DNA from: Aquila chrysaetos chrysaetos
Lineage: Eukaryota; Chordata; Aves; Accipitriformes; Accipitridae
Reading direction: 5' to 3'
DNA length: 64,000 nt
Assembly: GCF_900496995.4 (NCBI RefSeq)
Contig: NC_044012.1
Coordinates: forward strand, 27,293,606-27,357,605
Each line of letters opens with the position of its first letter. The first letter of the stretch is position 1. The position numbers and the translations under genes are program-made. A model generated the notes under the pieces. That model did not search any database, was not told where the DNA came from, and saw only the letters and a list, made by a program, of their open reading frames with translations. This document shows, one piece after another, positions 1 through 11,400 of this stretch.

Positions 1-3000
1 TGGTGCTGCACATCCCAGATGGTAAGAATACTGATGCTGTCTGTGTTATTCCATCAAATAAGCATGCTGATCCAGAAGATGCTGCTTCAAGAGAAAGATG
101 TAGGGTAGGCCACAGCAAATTATCTTTTTTTTTCCATAGTGGAGAAGGCTTATAAAGCACAAAACCCCCAAATAAAGTAGAACATAATTACAGTTATTTT
201 CACCTGCTCGCACATGCTTATAGTCAGTCTTTTTTTCTCCACTGTTAATGAGTATGACAGGAGACGTGCTGTGTGTGGGTCTGTTTGACCTCCTCTGTTC
301 TCAAGGGAAAGTCTTCTCCATTAAGGATGGCAGACTTTTCTTGGCAGTGTAGCAGAATAAGGATAAGAGATACAAACACCCCCCCCCCCCCAACTCATAC
401 AATTATTTTGACCCCCCAAAAAAAAAAAAGGCAACTGTTTTATTTTGCTTACAGCTCATCTCTGGGTGAAAAACTGCACGGAGCTTATACAGTCTTCCTA
501 CAACAAAGAACGGCTTGATCAGCCTTTGCAAGCATCCTTCTGGCTCAAGAACTTCAAAACCTCAAATGAGCGCTTCCTAAAAGAGGTGTGTAGAGGCTGT
601 CAAGTTGTCTTGATTAGTAGCTAAGAACTACCCACAGGATCATCTCTCAGGGACTGCAAGCGCATGTGCTTTCTGTCATTGAGCACCTTGACGCAAATTC
701 TAGATTTGCTCATTTTCAAGAAATGGTTCATGTACTAATGCATGCACTCATATTGCATACAAACCCACAAACCCTACCCTTCACTGGAATTCAATTTTTG
801 TGGAAAAAGAAGTACTTTAAATCCCCCCTGTGGGGATGGCTATTTGCAATGAATACTTCTCCCAGATTGTGCACTACTCTTTAACGCTGGCAAAGAACCA
901 GGAATCTTGCCATCCAGACTTGCCAAGCTGCCTTTGCACTACTTATATCCCAATCTAATGTAGTTCTCTTACCGCAGATAAAAACACAAAAAAAATATGT
1001 ATGGGGCAAACGAGAAAGCACTGAGGAGGGCAGACCATTGGGTGAAGTGGTAGAACAGGTAAGGAATAACAACTGCTTCTGGCTTTGTCTCACGTTTTAT
1101 TAGAAGATCCCGTCATTGCATATGTACAACAAATTGCTTCTAAAGATCTTACAAATACGAATTCTAGGAAATGAAAGGCATTTCCCTATCAACAAGGTGG
1201 CTACAAAAAACATTGTGGAAGATCTGATGGATCTGTAAAGGAAGTTGTACAGAGAACTTGGGTAGAAGCAAAAATTAGAATCTGAAAGTTCCTATGTCTT
1301 TGATGCTCAGTACCTTAGACCAGATTGCTCCTTTGAAACGAACGAACAGACTGTTGACAGTTGTTTTATCTTCCTTCCCCCTTAGAAAGGGCAGACAATG
1401 CCCAAAGTTGCCAGCATTATGTATTAACAAGAAAACCAACCTGAGTGATGTGCCTTTTCCTACTTAAAGGGTTTAGCTCGTGTGAGAAATGCCAGCGATG
1501 CTGTAGGGGTTGTGCTGAAAGAGATAAAGCAGCAATGTCATCTTGGCTCATTCCGACTTCTTGTGGCAGTGGACGGTGTCAATGCGCTCTGGGGAAGGAC
1601 TACATTAAAGAAGGAAGACAAAAGCCCTGTAAGAAGTGATTTGTTCTGATGATACTTCTGCATTCCTACTGCAAGGGAGAGTGTTTTGTTAATTTTTGAG
1701 TTCTATAGTAATCCCTGAAAGACATACATTTGGCTTTGCTAGCTTGGAGGGACCTGCAAAATTCATATTGTGCTTTAGACAATTTTTACTGAAGAAGGTT
1801 CTCTTAGTAAGAAAAAAGTGCATGTATGCCTTGTTACAGCAGGAAAGGTTTGGGCGTTTCTCTGTGTAACATTACTAAGGCTGAATGCTACAGTGCTAAG
1901 TAAAAGCAAAGAAAAAAATGCACCAAAAGGATGCAAATGATCCTTCCAGTCTAATTTAAAGTAGGGGAGGGGAATTTATGTCTCAGATTGAAACTGCTGG
2001 CAAAAAAAGTGATGCAGACAATCTTCACCAGGTTTCTCCAGAGGAGCTGACGCTCGTGTACAATCTAAGGAAGATGATGATGAATAATTGGGTGAGTTCC
2101 AGTCTGTACCTTTGGGTGTGTTATTCTCAGCAATTAAAACTACCTGCTGATAAGCGTAAAGCTACAAATCTAACATCACACTGTTGCTTCAGCAAAGGAG
2201 AGGATGAACATCATGTGACTGTTAAGGGTTAGTATCTCATCAGCGTTTCTGACATCACCCAAAGAGAAATAAGAACAGGTCAGATATGTAACAATGCTTT
2301 TCTTGATTACCGTGCCAAACTCCAGTTTATGACCCTGAGCTAGAGGTATTTAATAACACTTATGACACTTTGCTTTCTGATTTTTTGAACTAATGAGAAC
2401 TTTTAGTTTCTAGATGTTTTGCTATAGGAGGTCAGCTCCTTTTGCTTCTTTTTCAATCCTCTGGATGCTAGTATCTCTAACAGGTAGTCTTCAGATGCAA
2501 AAGTATATAGAAAAGTCCTTTTTAAAGTATTTCAGTTGTTTCAATAGAAAAGCCATTTATAGGTAAGAATGACACGTTTAAATGCCAGCACTGGAAACAC
2601 CAGCTACGTATTCCCTGTTCTGCATGTGTCCTTGGAGTAGCCAGGCTTAATGTAGTTAGGAGCATTGTAAGAAGTCCATTATATAGAATTTTGGAATTGA
2701 AGTAACTGTAAGATCAAAAAAACACCGCCTCACTTATTTAGAATCAGTCCATAACTATTTCACAACTACTGCGTTTGCAGCTAAAAGGGTTTCTAATCTA
2801 CCTTTTAGAGCGGAGGTGCTATTGTGACAACCCTCAGCCAGACCGGCTCTCTCTTCAAACCCAGTTCTGCCTATTTGCCCCAGGAGCTGCTGGGAAAGGT
2901 GAGTCCTGGCCTTTTCTTGTTTTTCCCCTTCACACTGGGAAACAAACAGAAATCCTGGTTTGGGAGCTGCGTTCAGTTCAGGGTGGCAGCCTTTGCTCTT

Positions 3001-3499
3001 TGGATCACATACAGCTTTATTCTCCTTTGAAATAACTCTGCTTGAGCTCATCCCAGAAGGGTCCTGCAGCAAGGAGAGGCCCAGGCCCGTGCCCGGGTGC
3101 TGCAGCCTGCGGCGGGACCTCACCCCCAGCTTTCCTTCCCAGGAGGGCTTCGATGCCCTGGACCCCTTCGTCCCCGTCCCGGTCCCCAACTACAGCCCGA
3201 GGGAGTTCGAGAGCTGCTACCGCTACTACCTCGATCGCAAGTGGCTGCAGCACGAGAAAGGTCAGCGCCCTGCTCGGGAGAGGGCGGGGGGGGGTAGGCT
3301 CAGCCCAGGGACCGGCCTGCCTGTGCCGAGGCGGTGGGCGGGGAGCCAGGGGCGGGCCGGGGGGGGATCCCGGCGGAGGAGGCCGCGGCCCCAACACACC
3401 TTCTGTCTTGCAGCGCGCACGGAGGACGGCAAGGAGGAGCTGCGGTTCCTGAGCGGCTCCAACCCGCGGCAGCTGGAGCGGCTGGCGGGACCCCTCTAG
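1..3499 (+). CDS. DAP3: DAP3 (mitochondrial ribosomal protein mS29), 3' part of gene
   Basis: Death-associated protein 3 is a GTP-binding component of the mitochondrial small ribosomal subunit. The window begins inside an exon. Coding exons read as 1-21, 455-585, 978-1058, 1470-1628, 2032-2091, 2809-2898, 3143-3260 and 3414-3499 (stop TAG 3497-3499). All have AG/GT borders and phases that join into one frame of about 248 codons, roughly the last 60 percent of the usual ~398 residues. Recognisable family blocks are [43 protein letters not shown] (Walker-B-like strand), [10 protein letters not shown] and the C-terminal [12 protein letters not shown]. The P-loop exon and start are outside the window. 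The last two exons are much more GC-rich than the earlier ones, because they run into the downstream CpG island. MSTO1 follows on the same strand. Identity is confident; exon borders are read by eye. Confidence 0.95.
22..3413 (+). other. DAP3 introns
   Basis: Seven introns lie between the listed DAP3 exons: 22-454, 586-977, 1059-1469, 1629-2031, 2092-2808, 2899-3142 and 3261-3413. They hold no recognisable repeat or extra gene. The first contains a 13-C homopolymer (379-391) followed by an A-rich run. The last is short and G-rich. ORFs of 60-140 codons in this region are unsupported or are readthrough of real exons into introns. Confidence 0.8.
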
Positions 3500-3502
3500 C
3501 AC

Positions 3503-3508
3503 AATAAA
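3503..3508 (+). terminator. DAP3: DAP3 poly(A) signal AATAAA
   Basis: A canonical AATAAA lies 3 nt after the DAP3 stop codon and is followed by a GT-rich stretch (GGACTGGTGG). No other AATAAA occurs before the MSTO1 start, so the predicted 3' UTR is only a few tens of nucleotides. Confidence 0.8.
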
Positions 3509-3544
3509 GGCCGGACTGGTGGCAGCGCCTCCTTCACGCTGTCG

Positions 3545-3660
3545 GTGTCCGCCTCCTTGGGGGCGTGGCCCCGCCACTGAGTCATTTCCGGCTTCTCTGC
3601 CGGGGGGGGGGGCGGTGCGCATGCGCCCCGGGTGGCGCGGCGGAGCGGGGTGCGAGCGGG
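3545..3660 (+). promoter_or_regulatory. MSTO1: MSTO1 core promoter with NRF1-, AP-1- and ETS-like sites
   Basis: This short interval between the DAP3 poly(A) signal and the MSTO1 start contains a GC box (GGGGCGTGGCCCCGCC, about 3560-3575) and a TGAGTCA AP-1-type heptamer (3578-3584). An overlapping ATTTCCGG ETS-type core ends at 3591. A run of 11 G (3602-3612) follows, then TGCGCATGCGCC (3616-3627), which fits the palindromic NRF1 consensus. There is no TATA box, as usual for CpG-island promoters. The transcription start is not determined. Motif matches are seen in the sequence; their use is inferred. Confidence 0.6.
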
Positions 3661-6600
3661 ATGCCGGGGGAGGCGGTGACGCTGCAGCTGGGGCACTACG
3701 CGGGCTGCGTGGGCGCCCACTGGTGGGGGCTGCAGGTGTGGGGGGGGGCCGGGGCGGCGGGGGGTGAGGGCCGGGGGCGGGAGCGGGGCGCAGGTCTGAC
3801 CGCTTCCCCGTCCCCCGCAGGCCGCCGCGCTGCGCAGCCCCGCCGAGGCCGCCGAGCTCCGCGCCGCCGCTCTGCTCCGGGCCGGGCGGGAGGCGGGCGG
3901 GCAGGAGTCGCACACGCCGCGCTTGGTGGCGCTGGAACTGAAAGGTACCGGCGGGGCGGGCGGGGGGCTGGCGCGGGGCGGCCCCGCCGTGACCGGCCTC
4001 TCTTGCAGGCGGCGTGGGCGCGCTGAGGCCCGGCGGCGCGGGAACGGAGGCGCCGGTGGCCTGGTGAGTGCGGGGCGGGAGCGGCGGCGGCGGCGGGGGG
4101 CCGCCGGCAGCTGCCGCCGGTTTGTGTTGCAGGGACGGGGAGGTGGCCGCCTACCTGGAGTGCGCCTCGGCCGGGGGTTCCGCGCCGCGGGACGCCGGCA
4201 GTCGGACGGTGAGGGTGAGCGGAGCGGGGCGGGCGGGACGCAGCGGCTGCCGGGATACGAAGCGCTGCTCGGAGCCCGCCGGGTGCTTCCCGGACTCCGC
4301 TCGCGTTTACTTCACTCGCGGCGCGGGCTTTAACTTCTTGACCGGTAACTTGTGGAAGGATGAGGCAAAGCATGGTGTAACTGCCGTACCGGGGCTTTTC
4401 CCTTAGGACGACGCTTCCTCTGACAGAAAGGGCAGTTCCAGTGCTTCGATTCAAGGTGTGTGTGCGTGTTTTCTGTGCATTACCAGTTTGTGTTTTGTCC
4501 AATTTGCGCTGTCCTGATGGCTTTGGTTTACTTGCTGGGATCAAAGAGCTCTATCTAGAAAGGCAGAACAAGCCCTGTGACAGCTGGACAACTTATCAGT
4601 GAATGAGCATGCGGGGAGAAGGAAAACTATGGGATAAGATTTCTTTGCTTGCAGAAAGATGGGTCATAGAGCAGCAACTAAGTTAAGAAACCAGACAAGA
4701 TAAAAAGCTGGTTTTGTTTATTCAAGGGTATGTTTAGAGTTGAAAAGACCTTCGCTCTTCACATCTCTCATTCCAGGCACATCTCCTGCCCCTTCGCGAC
4801 TCGCTGTTTCCCAGGAAGTTTACTCGGGTGGCAGCATGCAGGTCTGGTCCGATTACCTCAACGTGCACTTGCATCCCAAGAGCATCTACGTCATCCGTCA
4901 GTACATGCACGATGGGTATGTCCTGAAGGTTTCATTCAGAATCTGTTGTCCGAAACAGGATCTTAGCTTTGGCTTCAAGGAAAAATTAAGAGGGGATAGA
5001 ATAAGCTTCCCCCCCCCCACCTTTTCTTAGGGAGTGTGGTTGCCTAGAAGCCTTTGGACAAGGTGAAAGTCTCTTCCAGGATCCTGGCTGCATAGAGGAG
5101 TTGGAAGATCGGTTGCACTTTTATGTTGAAGAGTGTGATTATCTGCAGGTTTGACAGCTTAGTCCAAACTCCCTTTTCTTTCAAGAAACTTTCTGTTCAA
5201 GATTAAGTAGAATCTCAGCTGCTGCCACCGTTGTCTTATACAGGGGTTTCAAGTCCTCTGTGACCTACACAATGGATTCTCTGGAGTTGGTGCCAAGGTG
5301 ACAGAACTGCTTTATGATGAGTATTCAGGAAAAGGAATCCTGACCTGGGGCTTGACTCCAGTCATGAGTAACATGGGAGTAAGTAAACAATGGGGAAACA
5401 CAACAACAGGTGATGCTTCCATGCCCAATCTGGATTAGACTGTTTGCGTGCATCTTTAAGATTCTAATGGTTGGATTTTTCCCCTCCAGGGTTCTCAGAA
5501 GAATTTTTACAGACTGATGAACACAGCCCTAGGAATTGTCCATCTCTCCAGTCACAGCTCGCTCTTTTGCCCCCTGTCACTCAGTGGGAGTCTAGGAATC
5601 AAGCCACAACCTCCCGTTACATTTCCATATATAAACTATGATGTATGTACCATAGAGTGGTTTACCTAGACACAACACCTACCATGGTTGGCTTTCAGCT
5701 CTTTCAGATTTACCACTCTCCAAAAGTGTTTTCTGCAGCTATGTTGTTTTAGCAATGTTTTTTCATGATGGTGTTCTACTAAGCAGAAAAGATTTTTTTT
5801 TTCCCCTGCTTTTTCACTGTTAGCAGAGACTTAACTGCCAACTTTTCCCTCCCATAGTTTTTTTCATCCTTCAAAAAACAACACATTTTCTTTTTTGCAG
5901 TCTTTCCATTGGTTTACTGCCTTCAGTTTCAGCACTGAAAAAAATGGTTTACTGCATTATTCTTCATATGCTATGTAACACACCAGCCTTGTCTGAGCAC
6001 TAAGAAGCTGCTGTCAAGAAAAACAGCAACAGATCATTTGTTAGCAAGCAGTTGACTTTCTTATCCAAAACCTGAAATAACTGTTAAACACAATGTATAT
6101 AAAAGCACAATTTACAATATGCTCAAGTTAAATATACAAAAATGAGTTAAGGAACAGATGAATTTAACTTGTCCTGTAAGTCTTCCATATGTCTCCCTCC
6201 ATAGGCATCACTTAACTACCACAGCAGCGCAATTTTGGCAGCAGTGCTTGACACCCTTACAGCTCCTTACCGGCTCTGTTCCTCTCAGGGCTCTATGATG
6301 CACCTTGCTGAAACACTTAACTTCTCTGGGAGAAAGGTAAGGGCATAGAGAACAGCAACCTTTAATCCTTTCAGTTCTACCTAACTACTGCTGTGGGCAA
6401 GAGCTGGTGTTCTACTTCACATCCATACATACACACATATAACAGGACATAACATAACAGGACAGGGGGGAGTGTGTTCTAGATTGTGATTCGTCTCCCC
6501 CTCTCTGACTCTTAGGTTGTGGCTGCGTGGGCTTCTGTTCCCTTTCCTGCCCTACATGGCTACTCGCTCCCCGATACTTTATGTGCCTACCAGCAAGACA

Positions 6601-7768
6601 TGCCCTGGAAGCTTCTGTCTTCATGTAGGGAGCAGAAGGTCAGCTGCTGTTTTGCTCAGTCTGTTGTGCTACGAGGAATTTCCAAAGAAAGTCGCATCAG
6701 GTAATCAGCATTTCAACTGCACTTTTCCCTTCAGAACTCACACTCTCAACTGTGGTGGTTTCTTACAAAAGTCATTCACAATCCTTCTATTAGGAGTGTC
6801 AGCCGAATGAAGAAAAAAATGTCTAGTAATCTAGCCAGTTATATGCTACTAACTTTATAGTAAAACAGCTAAAAAGCAGCTGAGTCGCCAACATTTTCAG
6901 TCAAATCCCCTGGAAAACCATGAATTGGTTTTCTTTGCAGCAGCTGTCCAGAAAAGCAGGCCACTTCTCCACTCCATGCTTGTGAGAGCACTGAGCAGAT
7001 TCTGCAGCATTATTTACACACTGTGTTTCCTGGGGCATTCAGGTTGGTAACAGTGTTTTTTTTTTTTTTTTTTTTAGAACAGGGAACAGTAAGTGGAAAC
7101 TGAAGGTAGAGCAAGTTTTGGATAACTTTATTCACCTTCTTCCTTACAGCACATCCCACGTGCTTGAGCAGCCATGTAACACCCTACCTCCGTACCCCCA
7201 GTTTTTTTCTCCTCTTCTGACCAGACAAGGCTTCCTCCTGGACAAACCTCCCAGTTATTCCTCAGCAGGTAACAAGTGCCCCTTAAACTTAATTTGCAAC
7301 AGAAAGAGATCATGTGGGGGCAGTAGGGTCTAATGAGGTAAAAGAGAATTATTAAAAAAACAACAAACACACACAACACACTTTTGAGTGTTTGTAGGGC
7401 AAAAATTATTAGTGTTAAGCAACTCTTCTGCTATGTTGAGTTTAAGTAAAGCAACTACTTGTAAAGTAGAATAGGGTAGGGAAACAAATTTTGATTGGTC
7501 TGTTTGAACAAAGATGTTTTTCCCTGCAGGTGTTGAAAGCATCCCTGTACTAGCAGCCCTGCAGTCTTCACCAGTTCTGCACACGCTCCTCTACAGCTTA
7601 TACAAGGATCTACAGAAATTGAACATGCAGCGATGGCCCAGCTTCTTCTCTGCTGGAGTTGAACAGGATGACTTCCAGGAGGCCTTACAGGAGCTAAGAA
7701 CTCTCTCCCAGTGCTATGAAATGGGTTCTGAAGCAGATGAATCTGAAGATGAGGCAGATGCAGACTAA
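3661..7768 (+). CDS. MSTO1: MSTO1 (misato, mitochondrial distribution and morphology regulator), complete
   Basis: Misato is a tubulin/FtsZ-related protein needed for mitochondrial distribution, fusion and network morphology; human mutations cause myopathy with ataxia. Coding exons: 3661-3735, 3821-3944, 4009-4063, 4133-4208, 4407-4455, 4777-4915, 5031-5148, 5244-5378, 5490-5642, 6205-6336, 6516-6700, 6941-7042, 7150-7268 and 7530-7768. They sum to 1701 nt, or 566 residues plus stop (human about 570). The start gives [22 protein letters not shown], the conserved misato N-terminus. Later blocks include [41 protein letters not shown] (glycine-rich, tubulin-like) and [11 protein letters not shown]. 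The acidic C-terminus ends at TAA 7766-7768. The first four introns are tiny and very G-rich. Exon 4 has two adjacent donors 6 nt apart (after 4208 or 4214), and exon 12 has a CAGCAG acceptor. Confidence 0.95.
5643..6204 (+). other. MSTO1 intron 9 (largest)
   Basis: An AT-rich intron of 562 bp without recognisable repeat or ORF. The other MSTO1 introns range from 64 bp to about 320 bp. A 20-T homopolymer sits in intron 12 at 7056-7075. Confidence 0.75.
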
Positions 7769-8478
7769 CTCATCTTTATTACTAGAGATAGCGGAAGCAA
7801 GAATATCTTTAAAATCACTTTCAAAATAAAGGGAACGGCTTTAAAGATGGCCCAACTGCTACTTTCTTTTCAGTAAAATCCTGCTACAAAGGCTGGCTTA
7901 AGTTCTCCAGCTACTTGCAGTTGTGTTGTAAAGGAGGAAAGCTGCTTTTTTGGGCCTGTTTTTGTATGTTTGGTTTTTTTAAAACTTTGCAAAGTGAATT
8001 TGCTCTGCCTGTTAGAATAAGACTACACAATAAATACAGAATTCAGATTGTACGTGGGAAAGTTACAATCAACACAAGGGGAAAACTTACAAAAAATCAT
8101 GTGTGTGTTCCACATGAAAACAGACATCTTATGATACAATATTTACATATTCTTTTCAAAGGCTGGTGGCCCATCTTCACCATGCAGTGAGGTCAATGTC
8201 CACAAGCATTACTTCTGTCATTTAATTGTTGCAGCTCCCCACGTAGGTTCTAGAGAATGTTATCACCCTCACCCCTTTCTTCATTCCTTTAGTTTGATAC
8301 AGTTTGAGAACTGCAGCTTGTCAGAAGTGTAGCAGGAAAGTGAACAACAATAAAAAAAAGGTGCTATCTTAAGTACCTGTGCAAACCTTTTTCCTTTATC
8401 CACAGCACCTGTCTAGCAGCAAACTGGCAAACAACTCTCCTTCTGATGCAGTCAGTAGCTTATCAAGCCAGAATAACC
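7769..8478 (-). other. GON4L: Convergent MSTO1/GON4L 3' region; GON4L 3' UTR
   Basis: The two genes converge here. No coding sequence is supported; the 91-codon + ORF at 7915-8190 has no recognisable features. On the minus strand the candidate GON4L poly(A) signals are ATTAAA (plus TTTAAT at 8221-8226, about 250 nt past the stop) and AATAAA (plus TTTATT at 7775-7780). If the second is used, the GON4L 3' UTR overlaps the whole MSTO1 3' UTR in antisense. Which is used cannot be decided from sequence. Confidence 0.55.
7825..7830 (+). terminator. MSTO1: MSTO1 poly(A) signal AATAAA
   Basis: AATAAA lies 56 nt after the MSTO1 stop, giving a short 3' UTR. It is the only canonical + strand hexamer in the first few hundred bases after the stop. 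Confidence 0.7.
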
Positions 8479-11400
8479 TTAGTCATCAGGTTCTTCCTCA
8501 GAAAGCAGAAGATCTTTATCTGACAACTGGTCTGTGTTACTGGTACTAGTTGCATCCTCCTCATCTTCAGAGCTCCCATCACAGGATGTATGAAACAGCC
8601 TCATCAGTTCTCTGAACCTGTGGGATACCTGAAGAACAAGGGAAATCCAAGATAACTAGTGACCTAAAAGGCAGTATGAAATGGAAATTTCACATTATGG
8701 AGTTCAGGGTGTTTTGTGCATTTACGTTAAAAAAAAACCCAATCACATTTTATGGAAGATTCAATCATAAAGGAAAATAGAAATAGAAGAGCACTGGGTT
8801 GTTCTGTCTTCCTTGGAAGAAAGTTATATTCTACTGACTTGCAGGTAAAAAACTGGCAGTTTGGGAAGATTCCTAGGCAGTAATATGAGGAAGGTTAAGA
8901 GACAAAACCCAACAGATTCCTTGTGTTGAAGCAGAAGGCTAAAGACCCAAGTAGCAGTCACTGAAACAATTTTGGTACCAAATATAAGGCTAGAATATCA
9001 GTGCTAGTGTAAGAAGGACCATAGCAGTCTGATTTTTGGCTCCACCAGAACAGATCAAGGTTGGTTTTGGGTTTTTATTTGCAAATGGGATTATTTTTCT
9101 CTGATGCAGCATCAAATTAAAGTTAAGTTTGGGAGACTATATGACAGCAAACCTCCACTTTTCCTTCCTTTTCCCACCCTTTCCCCATTCACTGTAGCAG
9201 ATGCAAGCTTTTCCACACCAACCTCTCACCTCACTAGCTGTCTTGTTGCCTAGTTTCTGTGAGATGGCATGGAATGTTTCCAGATGGGCTCCTTTCTCCT
9301 GACAGGTGGTGAGGATGACTCTGTCAGCCTCCCTGCAAAACAGTACAGTAGCTATTAAAGCAGCTGAAAACAAGCGTTGACACACTTCAACCACCACAAG
9401 CCCAAGAGGCCTGTTCCCAGGTAAGGATAACAATCACAAAGCAAGCCCAGCAGGCTTGTTCCTTTACTACTACTACCACCACCTATCACAAGACATATCT
9501 CTAAGCAGAGCTGCATTTAGCCTGTTTTTAAGCTTTTTGAAGTCAGAGGGAAAAAAAATTCTTTCCCAGCCTGAAGTGCTACAATAATTACACAGCCACA
9601 AGCAGACAGTGTTTCTCATAGGACCAAGATGGCAGCTATGACAGACTGTGGTTAGAGGAAACAAGGGAGGGAGCAGAAGACATTAGAAAATGGGCATACA
9701 AAATGAAAATAAAGGATACGCTATAATATGAAAGCTGAAGCCAAATACTGAATGCACAAAGGATCTAAGATGCAGTTCAGGCAGCTATACCTGGTCCAGA
9801 GGACAACCTTCTCCCCAGTTGAGCTGACTTTGCTGTTCTTAGCACACACAGTTGCTTCTGTGGCTCGCTGCTGTTGCTGCTCCTCTTCCTTTTGCTCCAG
9901 GGAGGCAGTAACCACTCTATATTCTAGCTGCTCAGAATGCTGCTGCACCTGGAAGCAGTTGTTTGCATTTGACTTTGATCTGCTCTCAGGCAAATTTCCA
10001 GTGCAGCCCGTATCGTCTGTTTCCAAAATGCAATTATCAGGGGACTGTGAGCTGCAGCTCTTACCCAGTGTTGGTTTTCTACCCAGTGTTATCCAACCCT
10101 GTTTTGCTTCAGGTTTTCCTTCCAGAGGCAAAGGTGGTCCCTCAAATTCTTTCCCACCTAACTTTGAAGCATGACCAAAGACAGCAAGCTTATCTGATGA
10201 ATCAGAATTAAGCCCTTCAGTCTGACATACACTCTTTCCAGAAGAGGAACTGGGTCCCGTTAAACCTTTTACTGTAGCAGAATAAGACAGCAGCAGATCT
10301 CTGCTCAGCGCAAGGGAAGCATCTGCATTTCCTTGATGTTGCTGCTTTAGTCCCTCACTCTCACTTCCCACAGTGCAAGGGCAGTCTTTGGTTTCTTGAG
10401 GTAGTTTTAGAGTAGCTTTTTGTAGATGTGTCCATCTGAGGCCAGTGATAGAAGAATCACTGTCCTTTGCAGTATTCACAACAGCACTGACACCTGCTTC
10501 TTGAACCTGGTTATCAGGCAGTGCAGCTTTTTCAGAAGATGCATGTCTGCTGGAGGCAATCTGTCCTTCCAGGTGAGATCCTGATTAAGAAACCCAAACA
10601 AGTTTAGATGAGCTGTTAGTAAGAAAAACTTCTGGAAGCTTTATTCCTTTTTAGGAGTTTTTTGGTTTGGGCTTTTTTTTTTTATTCTAGAGCATAATAC
10701 TGTAAATGAGAACACAGTTTGAGAGCAGCTTTGTAATGCTATCTGCAGTTTACCCATCCTGTACTTCAAAGGCACTCTGCAGTGAATTTTCTTCACCATT
10801 GTGGGTTACTACAACCAGCTGCTGTGTGAAGAAGTGATAAACACATGAAAAAGCTTAAGTGCATTGCCCAGAACAAAATTCTCAAGTGAAAGACATTGCT
10901 GCTCTTGGCACCCTATTTACAAAACCACTATAAACTAGACATCAGGTTGCGTTACATTTAAACCACTATATTTAACCTGTGCATTGTCTCCAACAGTAGT
11001 GTTAACTGAGACACAGTTACTGAAAGAAGAGATCTCTTTCATGTTATTTATCCTGCAATAATCATGTTTCCCCTTGTCTGTACCACACTGAAGGAAAAAC
11101 AAGTAACTTGAAGGAGACCATTTAAAGGAAGATTAGAGAGATGGTGATTTTGAATTGCTGTGCTAAAATGAAAACTGAAAAAAACCACAGTATCATGGAC
11201 TAGTAGTATGGGAATGGGATTAGTATGCTAGCAAGAGAAGCTTAAATGGAGCAATCATTCTGAAAAGGGAAGAATGTTTCTCTAGTCAGGAAAGCTTTTT
11301 TTTGAAGGGAATGCACTGGATATATGCATGTTTAGAGCATCCAGAGTGGATGAACACAAGGAAAAAAAATGAGAAAAGATTATTAGAAGTTCTCATTATC

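Noticed and set aside
3017..4544. ORFs of 139-298 codons opposite DAP3/MSTO1
   Set aside because: CpG-island shadow ORFs antisense to real exons, with low-complexity Pro/Arg translations.
4736..4775. CR1-like phrase (TTTAGAGTTGAAAAGACCTT) before MSTO1 exon 6
   Set aside because: Too short and it runs straight into the splice acceptor; no further CR1 similarity on either side.
9752..10174. 140-codon + ORF
   Set aside because: Antisense shadow of GON4L exon 29 (9791-10580), whose minus frame is continuous with the conserved C-terminus.
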